This document shows positions 1 to 8,312 of a stretch of DNA of 32,019 nt, in pieces (position 1 is the first letter of the stretch; the number at the start of each line of letters is the position of its first letter). This DNA comes from Amphimedon queenslandica (taxonomy: Eukaryota; Porifera; Demospongiae; Haplosclerida; Niphatidae). The notes beneath the pieces are model-generated. The model was not told where the DNA came from. It saw only the letters and a list, made by a program, of their open reading frames with translations, and did no database searches. A program made the translations under genes and the position numbers. The DNA lies in NCBI RefSeq assembly GCF_000090795.2, contig NW_003546512.1:90369-122387 (forward strand), given 5' to 3'.

Positions 1-75
1 AAAATAATAATAATACAATTAATACACAATAATAATACAATTATGTCAGCCAGATCATTGCCATTTAGGCTTTAC

Positions 76-468
76 CTGTACAAACTATTATGACAGCAGC
101 TGTCATGATTACAATAGCCTCCAAAATAAAATATTTCCCTTCCAATGGCAGCAGCTGCATAATAAATAACACCCAGCGGAGGGTCACCAGTGGTGGGTTT
201 CTGCTCCCAGTTACCAGTCTCTAAGTGGCACACCTCTATTACTGAACATATTGATGTCTTCTCTTCATTATTATGAACTCCAGGGAGGCCAGGCTGGTCT
301 CCACCCCACATGTACAGGTAGTCTCCTACCTTTACAGTGGAATGACCCCATCTCTCCGCTGGTTGATAGTCTGAGATAACAAGAGGTAACAGTAACTGAA
401 TGATACACTAATAGTAACGACACACGAGTCAAAAATCAAAAATGCTAACCAATTGTTTTGGCTGCCAT
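76..468 (-). CDS. Kelch-repeat protein, 5' end only (partial)
   Basis: The first two coding exons of a kelch beta-propeller protein read leftward. Exon 1 is 468-450 (ATG plus six codons, residues MAAKTI), ending at GT 449-448. Exon 2 is 370-76, after a CAG acceptor, ending at donor GTAAAG. The split codon G|AC joins in frame, giving MAAKTIDYQPAERWGHS. Kelch-type features are WGHS, the double glycine in DYLYMWGGD, and FYFGGYCNHD. The two blades seen are about 100 residues, and the rest lies left of the window. Kelch propellers are protein-interaction scaffolds; the particular partner cannot be inferred. The tiny first exon is supported by phase and by its place opposite the AGBL4-like start. 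The family call is firm, the exact orthologue unknown. Confidence 0.75.
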
Positions 469-537
469 TTTTATTTAAGCCACGCCTTAATGACGTCATA
501 ATAGAAGGTGTGGTGTTACCCTGGCAACGCAAACAAA
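469..537. promoter_or_regulatory. Bidirectional promoter with CRE palindrome
   Basis: Only 69 bp separate the proposed ATG of the leftward kelch gene (468) from the ATG of the rightward carboxypeptidase gene (538). The interval contains a perfect 8-bp cAMP-response element palindrome, TGACGTCA, at 491-498. No TATA box is visible. A shared CREB/ATF-type element is an inference from the motif and the head-to-head layout. Confidence 0.5.
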
Positions 538-3500
538 ATGGCCGCCTGCTCATCAGGAATTCTGAAATCTTCTGACAGAGAAGATTCAGAGGGAGAGATA
601 AATCTAATGGACAAAATGGAAAGCTCATCTAAAGGAGATTTTGTGGGCAACGTCTCTCACTATATTCCTCTCCCAGACTGCTATAAAGGCCCAATTAATA
701 AAGGCCATTTGCTCTTTGATGCTTGTTTTGAAGGAGGTGAGACCAATAATAATTATTACAAATACCTGATGGTTGTTGTAGGTAACTTGGGACGTGTGGA
801 TTATGTGAGCCATTTTGAGTATGACCTTTTTGTAAGACCAGATACCTGTAATCCAAGGTACTCAATACATTAATATACCTTAAGGTTACTTTTAAATGCT
901 GGTACTATTAATTGTGAATTTTGCGTTTGGGTTAAAAATTGCAATTATTAATACGCACAATTATTAATAATGACATCATGATGCCATATAACTATTAGTA
1001 ATAATTACTTAATCGCAATTTTTAATACCTGCAAAATCTACCTTGTGCTAAAATCGCAAAATTTAGTACCCACAATTAAAAGTCTCTCTAAGGTAGTCGG
1101 TTGTAATGTACATAATTTAAATTATTGATAGCTTTAAAATTAACATTAATACATTTAATTATTTTTGCTGAACCCAGTGCATTAATCCTATGTAGATAAT
1201 TTTAATTAAATTTACACATTTTGTCACTTTCCCAGGTTTCGAGTATGGTTTAACTTTACTGTGTCCAACACAAAGAATCAACAAGTACCATTAAAATACT
1301 TGTACATTATTATTATTATTATTATTATTATTTATCATTATTATTATTATTATTTTTATTATTTATCATTATTATTATTATTATTTTTATTATTTATCAT
1401 TATTATTATTATTATTTTTATTATTATATGATGATAGAGGATTATATTTCATGTGGTGAACTTCAGTAAGACAAAGAGCCTCTACAGAGAAGGAATGTCA
1501 CCACTAGTTCTATCAACCTCAAGACCAGAATGGTATCTCTCTCTCCCCCCTCTTTCTCTCTCCCCCCTCTCTCTCCCTCTCTCTCTCTCTCTCATCTCTC
1601 TCTTTCTCTCTTAATTATTAAATAATTCTTGCTATTATTATTAACTTTTGTTATTTTTAAAGGTGTAGGATTCCTCCTAAGAATGTCTTCTATTATCGAT
1701 CACCTGATCACCAAAGGAACTATGTGATGTCATTTGCTTTTGCTTTTGACAATGAAGAAGACACTTACCAGGTACAGTACACTATAGTACATGTAGAGTT
1801 CACATTCATTTTAATATTACTATTATATTTTATTTACTATTATTATATTTATATACATGTATTTGTTTCTATTTATTTTTAAATAGACTCTTATGCAATA
1901 ACATGTACATGCATAGTATTTATTTCATATACATGTACATGTATATACAAAATGTACATTTTATTTTAATGCTATTATATCAATTTCTATTTATTTTTTT
2001 ATTCATTATAGTTTGCCTACTGCTGTCCTTATACTTATAGTACAGTAGAATGTACACTCATTTTAATATTATTATTATTATTCTATTTATTATTATTATA
2101 TTTATACAGTATACATTTACATTTATTTTAAAGCTATTATTATTATTAATTTCTATTTATTTTAAATAGACTCTTATACATGCAATAACATGTACATGTA
2201 CAGTATTTATATACATGTACATGTGTACATTTATTTTAATGCTATTATATCAATTTCTTTTTATTTTTTATTCATATAGTTTGCCTACTGCTATCCTTAT
2301 ACTTATACGAAACTCCAGCAGTACCTACAGAAGCTTGACTCACTAGGGAAGGACTATTATAAAAGAGAAATATTAGGATACTCTGTGGTGAGTCCCTAGA
2401 ATACTGTATAAGAAGTTTTTTTTCGAGAGAATTATATTTGCGAAATCTACTAAAATTCCAATTTGCGGATTTTAATTTCGTAAATTGTACTACGTGTGCC
2501 ATGTACCATATTAAATTGATTTTTGCAGATTTTATTTTTGCAAATTAAGGAGGAATCCACAAAATTTGCGGAATTTGCAACCCTCGAAAAAAATACTTAT
2601 ACAGTATGCACTATTATTAATAATTATTGTTTTTTATTATTATTAATTATTATTGTTATTATTTTATGTTTTATTTATTGCAGCAACAAAGAAACCTGGA
2701 CCTCATTACTATAAGCTCTCCAGGTATGAATGATTTTCTTATAATTGTCATTATTATTAAGGCAGGGCAATTGCAGTGAATTGCCCATTCAAAAATTTCA
2801 TTCCAGTTTTAAATAAGTACGCGATCCAGTTGTTCTTAATGTTCTACCTTGATCTCTTTATAAATGCATAAAACGTTACAAGGCTATCGTGGGTCGGACT
2901 ATAATGATATTCATTACTTGTTACTGAGGCTTGTAACACATTGTTGGAATCCACTCAAATTACATGTACATGTATTATCATAGCGTTACATAGCATAATA
3001 ATATGCATACATTATTTATTAGTAATTTTTATTATTCATGTAGCCATAACAATAATGTAGTACACAATACCATATACTGGGATATTTTCGTGTCGCTAAT
3101 TTTCGCGAATTTTGCATTTGTAAGATTTCACGAAATAATATTTTCGTGAATAGCTTGTAAACTCCACCACGTGGCAATGTAAATTCAGAATTTCATAATT
3201 TTTATTTTCGCGATGGAACAAGAAAATGCGAAATCCGCAAAAATTTGGCTACTCGAAAATTTCCCAGTATACGGTATGACATTCTGTACAAAAAAGAAAC
3301 TTCATAACTACAGCAGAGATCAGGGCCAAGTTAACTTTGATACGCAATTTCATACCGTAACTTGCCCGTATGTATTAAGTATGTACGTACCACAGCACTT
3401 ACTGTATACGTAATACTTGAACATTTAGCATTAGTTTAACGTTAGTTTACCGTTTCTACTGTATAATGCTATGCTCATGTAGTGTATCATGTTATAATGT

Positions 3501-6355
3501 TACGGTATAAACATCTCGTATAAAGTATACTTTAAAATCTGAACTACAGACCATACTAGTAACAGTACCGTTTTGTAAGCGTTTAAATAATGTAAGTGTA
3601 TTAACTTGGCCTTGAGCTCAGCTGTATTTTCACCTGTATGACTATGATGTACATGTATGATTGTCAATGTTCATTTAGAGAATCTCAAACTGGGGTCCAA
3701 GGCTAAAGTAATATTGATTACCGGTAGGATTCATCCAGGGGAGAGTCCCTCATCATATGTCTGTGAAGGTATATAATTATTGCACTTTATGAATGAACAT
3801 AAGTATACATGTATACTGTATAGCTGGAAAAGTTTCCGGAAAGTATATTTTGTGATTTTGTACCAATTTTGCTGGTGTAGGCATGAACTGTTGATACACC
3901 CATTACTTATAATGCTTTGCGGAATTAAATTGTGCGTTTTTATGATGAACAGCAAACAGCAAAATTAAATCCCAGCAAATATTTCCAGCTATACGGTATT
4001 ATACATTATACATTAGGTATAATGGGATTCCTTATGAGTGATACGAGAGAAGCAAGACTGCTAAGGAAGCACTTGGTTTTCAAAATAAGTAAGTCTTTTG
4101 AAATAATTCATTTCTTATTAATTCTGTTATTTCTCCCTCCCTCCCTCTCCCTCTCTCTCTCTCCCTCTCTCTTTCTCTCTCTCTCTTTCTCTCTCTCTCT
4201 TTCTCTCTCTCTCCCAGTTCCTATGCTCAATCCTGATGGTGTGTTCTTGGGAAACTATCGCTGTTCACTGATGGGTTTTGATCTCAACAGACACTGGCAT
4301 GATCCATCTCCCTGGGCCCACCCAACACTTCATGCAACAAAACAACTAGTGATGAGACTGGACAAAGAAAAAGTAATACAATAAGAGTATCTTAATTTAA
4401 TATGAACTGCATGAGTATACTGTACTTTCCTTCTATGAGATACATGTAAATACATGTACATGCACGCATATACATGTACATGTACATGTATATGCATACA
4501 TGTACATGTACAAATGTAGGTACCATGGCCATAGTCTTATGGAATACTGCCTGCTAGCTGGAAGTTTCTATTTTTAAATTCTAAATTAATATTGCATCTA
4601 CTCTTAGACCATAATTCATCTTGTGATTTAATCTTTTTTATTTATTTATTTTTTAACCACAGGAGACTGACTTGGAGTTTTATGTTGACATTCATGCTCA
4701 CTCAACACTAACTAATGGTGAGAATTATCATTCAAACAAGAGTAATATGTACATTTATTATGTATGCTTAGTATTTCATGTATTTATACATGCATAATTA
4801 TTTTATGCATGTAAATATTAGTAATTATTTTTATTACTGAACTTAGAGAATATTATTGATTATTATTATTATCTTAATTGCTGCAGGTTTCATGTACGGT
4901 AATGTACATTAAATACATTATTTAATACATTAATTATGTACTCTTAGTATTATATTATTTATACATGTATACATGTACTCTTGGTTGTAATATATAATAT
5001 TTATATAATTGTTGATTATTATTATCTTATTGCTGCAGGTTTCATGTATGGTAATGTATATGATGAAGAGAAGAGATTTGAGAGCCATGCTGTCTATCCA
5101 AAGCTACTCTGTCAAAGAGCACACGATTTCTCATGGGTAGGGAAACTAACCTTATTTATTTTTCTATATTATAGTCTGTATAGAGTCTATAGTGATTATG
5201 ATTATAGTGGTGCTATTAAGATAATTTTGTTGTACATGTACAGTACATGTATTAATATTATTTTATGTATTAATAATAATTATTAGGGTAAAACTTCATT
5301 CAATAAAGATGCTGAAAAGGCTGGAACTGGAAGAAGGTTAGCATTATTATGTACATGTAAATTCTGAGCCAAATACTTCATTATGAATTGTATTGGCTGG
5401 TGTTAGGAGCTGTGATAAAAAATTGAGAATTTTTACCTTGAAATTTTTAGCCAATTTCCATGCATACTGTAGTACAGGGAGTTTGGCCTGGTTTTTTAGC
5501 AACTTTAAAAATTTTTTTTAAATTCAGTTTTGATCGGAATCAGCTCAAACTTTCTGCACAACATAAGAACATGTATATGTATCAGAAAATGTAATAAAAA
5601 TTGAGAATTATTTCCTAGTCGTTTTTAGTGAAATTTGGGTGGTGACCCTGTACTATAGTACAGGGACTTTTGTCCGATTTTGGAGCAACTTTAAAAATTC
5701 ATGAAAAATCCAAATGTGATCGGAATCAGCTCAAACTTTCTACACAATATAAGAAGATGTATATGTATCAGGAAAAATTATAAAAATAAAAAATTCTCAC
5801 TTTGACATTTTTGATGAAATTTGGCCAATGACCCTGTACTATAGTACAGGGCCTTTGGTCCAAGTTTGGAGCAACTTTAAAAATTCAATTTTGATTGGAA
5901 TCACCTCAAACTTTCTATGCAATATACATGTACATGTACATGTAAGATTATGAATTTTTACATGTACATGTACACATGTATGTGTATCAGAAAAATTAAT
6001 AGCTCCTATTATTATTGCTATTAAAGGTATCTTGGGGATTGCTTGCACGAGCATACAAACTGTTATACTCTTGAAGTATCATTCTTCTGCTACACTGACA
6101 AGGAGACTGGAGATCATATACCATACACACAAGAAGGATGTAAGAATAATAATTAATAATTATTATTATTTTATTTGCATTTTTGAATGGATATAAATGC
6201 ATACATGTACATGTACAGTACATATGAATGACTGCAATGATAAAACTGAATAATTATTTTATTATTATTATTTATTTTTATTATTATTCACAATAGATGT
6301 GGAACTTGGACGCAATGTTGTGAAGACTTTTATTGACTATTATCAGCTTTTATAG
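538..6355 (+). CDS. AGBL4: Cytosolic carboxypeptidase 6-like (AGBL4), complete, 15 exons
   Basis: An M14 metallocarboxypeptidase of the cytosolic CCP family, which removes glutamates from polyglutamylated tubulin and other proteins. Exons: 538-736, 782-857, 1236-1284, 1438-1532, 1663-1771, 2280-2387, 2684-2723, 3679-3768, 4017-4088, 4218-4372, 4663-4717, 5039-5136, 5287-5336, 6027-6139, 6297-6355 (TAG). All junctions are GT-AG and phase-consistent, giving 455 aa (human AGBL4 is about 500). The N-domain has [20 protein letters not shown] and VWFNFTV. Zinc ligands are H244 and E247 in IHPGES plus the HAH motif at 342-344. The substrate-binding motif is FDLNRHW (300-306), and the catalytic glutamate is E415 in YTLEVS. 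An upstream in-frame GTG at 508 is not needed; the ATG at 538 has a good AAAATGG context. Introns hold MITEs, microsatellites and two truncated exon duplicates. Confidence 0.93.
1310..1428 (+). repeat. 31-bp minisatellite plus ATT microsatellite
   Basis: In intron 3 of the AGBL4-like gene. An (ATT)n tract contains three copies of a 31-bp unit marked by TTTATCATTATTATT, with the diagnostic C at 1336, 1367 and 1398. It lies immediately upstream of the exon 4 acceptor (1437). Confidence 0.7.
1535..1613 (+). repeat. CT-rich microsatellite upstream of exon 5
   Basis: A nearly pure CT/CCCT tract lying just inside intron 4, starting directly after the exon 4 donor and ending about 50 bp before the exon 5 acceptor at 1662. 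The pyrimidine strand is the sense strand of the gene. Confidence 0.8.
1772..2308 (+). repeat. Intronic tandem duplication carrying a truncated copy of exon 6
   Basis: About 268 bp (roughly 1772-2039) is repeated with divergence at roughly 2040-2308. Each copy ends with a polypyrimidine tract, an AG acceptor and the first codons of exon 6. Copy 1 has acceptor AG 2010-2011, followed from 2012 by codons matching FAYCxPYTY, then breaks off. Copy 2 is the real exon 6 (2280-2387). The shared anchors include ATTTTAATGCTATTATATCA in both copies. The first copy is therefore a decoy splice acceptor with a truncated exon. Confidence 0.75.
2401..2607. mobile_element. MITE A, 207 bp, intron 6 of AGBL4-like gene
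   Basis: Bounded by a perfect 12-bp terminal inverted repeat: ATACTGTATAAG (2401-2412) and CTTATACAGTAT (2596-2607). Subterminal parts are also inverted (CGAGAGAATTATATTTGCG against CCCTCGAAAAAA), and the interior is rich in TTTGCGGATTTT-like motifs. It has no coding capacity. A TA target duplication is possible but not provable from one copy. Confidence 0.7.
3069..3275. mobile_element. MITE B, 207 bp, intron 7 of AGBL4-like gene
   Basis: A 14-bp terminal inverted repeat with one mismatch: ACCATATACTGGGA (3069-3082) and TCCCAGTATACGGT (3262-3275). The subterminal TATTTTCGTG / TCGAAAATTT parts also pair. It is the same length and style as MITE A, with TTCGCGAATTTTGCATTT inside and an E-box CACGTG near the centre. 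Confidence 0.7.
4130..4215 (+). repeat. CT microsatellite acting as polypyrimidine tract of exon 10
   Basis: A CT/CCCT/TTCT tract of about 85 bp that runs directly into the CAG acceptor (4215-4217) of exon 10 of the AGBL4-like gene. The pyrimidines are on the sense strand. Confidence 0.85.
4740..5058 (+). repeat. Intronic tandem duplication carrying a truncated copy of exon 12
   Basis: A second exon-start duplication in the same gene. The acceptor TGCTGCAG plus the first 20 nt of exon 12 (residues FMYGNV) appear at 4887 and again, as the real exon, at 5039, an offset of 152 bp. Flanking intron sequence (TTATGTA-CTTAGTATT, GATTATTATTATTATCTTA) is shared. In the upstream copy the frame meets TAA immediately after GNVH, so use of that acceptor would truncate the protein. 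Confidence 0.75.
5400..5995 (+). repeat. Palindrome-bearing intronic repeat, three tandem units
   Basis: Intron 13 of the AGBL4-like gene. Three diverged units of about 178-186 bp, each with ATCGGAATCAGCTCAAACTT, a TATGTATCAGAAAA block and a terminal CCCTGTACTATAGTACAGGG palindrome. The palindrome is perfect at 5646-5665 and 5832-5851 and degenerate near 5465-5482. Related copies occur at 12795-12985, 18790-19425, 20540-20935 and 29090-29305. No coding potential is seen. Confidence 0.8.
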
Positions 6356-6626
6356 CACTCGATCAATCACCCACAAATTAATGATTATTATTATTATTTT
6401 TGTTAATACTGCATGTTCACTAATAGAGCAATCTATCATAGACACTGTACAACATGTACAATAATATCATTTTTATTACACTATACATGTATTATAGTCA
6501 ATGGTGAAACTGTTCATTTTTAGTAGACAGTATTATAAAAAAATAACAACAAAAGCATAATCTTGTTGTTAGCAATAGATCTAGTTTAAATATTTTAGCT
6601 GCTGGATCCTGGAAGAAGCTCAAATC
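6356..6626. other. Intergenic spacer between AGBL4-like and MurL-like genes
   Basis: AT-rich spacer of about 270 bp. I see no ORF, RNA gene or clear core-promoter motif, and no canonical AATAAA directly after the AGBL4-like stop. Confidence 0.4.
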
Positions 6627-6683
6627 ATGAGCAAACCACAAAGGAAAGGAAAGGGTGAGGTTTTATTTTAATTATAAACAACA

Positions 6684-8153
6684 ATGGCCCAAGGGCTTGG
6701 AGACACACTGATACTAGATTCTATAAGTCACTATGGACCTCAGTTGAGCCTGTTGTTCCGTTTCTCAGGCGGGCTGCGTTTCTCCACGTCCATTTGGTAT
6801 GACTTCTCGCTGGAAGAGCTTGATGTTATCTACGGAACTTATCTCATGGAGAAACTCTACTTTCACTGCGCCTTGTTCGAGATGAATAAACTCTGCACTT
6901 TAGCACCATCACTGAAATACCTAGAGCTCGGCAAGTGGTCTTGCTACATGACAGAAGAGCTGGAAAGAGTCTGGAGATTGCTAACAATAAAATCATTTGG
7001 TGAGTGGAGATACTTGAACAATCTTCCTGATTGGAGTGGGCCTCAATTTTGTAAAAGAGATGCTACTATTGCTCCAGAGTCTCCTTCTACTGCTCCAGAA
7101 TCTCCTTCTACTGCTGTGATTGCAAATAAAACAGATTCTATGCCAAAGTCTTTGGCTTTTTGTGGCGGTGGAAAAGACAGTCTTGTATCAATGAAATTAT
7201 TAGAAGAAATCGAAGAGTCTTACTCCTCACTGGGCTATTCACATTCATTGTATGGCCAGGCCAGTCATCAGCATCAACTCATAGATGATCTTGTTAAACA
7301 CTGCAGCACGAAATCTCACCACCACCTCACTGTATTAGATGAGTTTTTGAGTTCTCCGATTCCAGAATCGATACCAAACACTGACGTAAAATCAGTGAAA
7401 TCATCAGAAACTTTCAGCGCTTTATTTGAAGCCCTGCCAATAGCTCTCAAGTACGGCTATACTCAACTTATTTTAGGGCATGAACGCTGTTCAGATAAAG
7501 GTAATCTACTGTGGAGTGTCAATGATGAGTACATTAATCATAAATGGGTGAAGACCATTGAAGCGCAATCCATACTTAACTCTTATATCAAACAGAATCT
7601 GATCAGTAACATTTCTTATTTTAGTTTCCTAATGCCTATACACGATACACTGATATTTCAGTCTCTTACTCGGTACATTGGTGCTGTTCCATTCACTCAT
7701 TCGTGTAACCTACGTAAGCCATGGTGCCTTCGTTGTCCCAAATGCTGCTACGTCTGGCTAGGCTATTCGGCTTATCTACCTCAAGCTACAGTACATGCTA
7801 CTTTTGGCGAAAAGAATCTACTTGACGTTGAAGAGAATCAAACCTTCTTTATTGAGTTGCTTGGTTTAGCTGATCAAACTCCTTTTGAGTCAGTGGGGGA
7901 GGTTGATGAGGTGCAACTTGCTTTTGCTTTGTGTCGTTCAAAAGGAATCAAAGGGAAAGCAATGTCGGTCTTTGAAGATAAAGTAGCTGTTGATGTTTTT
8001 GATACTCAAAAAATGAACATCATTGATAAGTATACAAAGGTTTATGGAGATAATGCTGGTATTCCACAGCCTTTGGGGGATCAGGTTTTGACGAAATTGA
8101 AGGAATTTTCTGTAGAATCTCATAGGGCAATAACCAAAGCATTTACTGCATAA
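6684..8153 (+). CDS. MurL-like PP-loop ATPase/epimerase family protein, near-intronless
   Basis: A 489-residue protein in one uninterrupted ORF. Residues 155-165 hold an N-type PP-loop (SLAFCGGGKDS; family SGGxDS). The N-terminal half shows the FGEWRYLNN pattern of MurL-family proteins. The C-terminal half has LILGHERC, YINHKW, a zinc-finger-like WCLRCPKC (347-354) and PFESVGEVDE (about 396-406). From memory this set matches bacterial MurL, which epimerises the L-Glu of UDP-MurNAc-L-Ala-L-Glu using ATP; I could not search. An in-frame repeat APESPST x2 (21-bp unit, about 7068-7110) forms a linker before the PP-loop. An alternative start exists: ATG 6627, exon 6627-6654, a 39-nt GT-AG intron (6655-6693), then GLGDT in the same frame, adding a basic MSKPQRKGK leader. 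AATAAA follows at 8201. Its intron poverty among intron-rich neighbours suggests transfer from bacteria. Confidence 0.75.
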   Translation: MAQGLGDTLILDSISHYGPQLSLLFRFSGGLRFSTSIWYDFSLEELDVIYGTYLMEKLYFHCALFEMNKLCTLAPSLKYLELGKWSCYMTEELERVWRLLTIKSFGEWRYLNNLPDWSGPQFCKRDATIAPESPSTAPESPSTAVIANKTDSMPKSLAFCGGGKDSLVSMKLLEEIEESYSSLGYSHSLYGQASHQHQLIDDLVKHCSTKSHHHLTVLDEFLSSPIPESIPNTDVKSVKSSETFSALFEALPIALKYGYTQLILGHERCSDKGNLLWSVNDEYINHKWVKTIEAQSILNSYIKQNLISNISYFSFLMPIHDTLIFQSLTRYIGAVPFTHSCNLRKPWCLRCPKCCYVWLGYSAYLPQATVHATFGEKNLLDVEENQTFFIELLGLADQTPFESVGEVDEVQLAFALCRSKGIKGKAMSVFEDKVAVDVFDTQKMNIIDKYTKVYGDNAGIPQPLGDQVLTKLKEFSVESHRAITKAFTA

Positions 8154-8200
8154 TGTTTCTCATTGTTTTTGTAGATGTTCAAAATTAATTCTTTGATTAT

Positions 8201-8206
8201 AATAAA
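8201..8206 (+). terminator. Polyadenylation signal of MurL-like gene
   Basis: AATAAA 48 bp after the TAA stop at 8153. The convergent death-domain gene ends at 8313, so the two 3' UTRs lie within about 160 bp and may overlap. Confidence 0.6.
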
Positions 8207-8312
8207 AAATGATAATAATTTAAGAGCAATTTAACTTTAAAAACAATATTTGTAACAATGCACAAACAACAATAAGTGTCAATATAAAAAAAATACATAC
8301 ACAATTTTAAAC

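Noticed and set aside
6684..8153. Bacterial contamination as source of the MurL-like gene
   Set aside because: It sits between spliced animal genes without a gap, has an AATAAA signal and matches local base composition better than a bacterial contig would. Misassembly cannot be fully excluded without reads.
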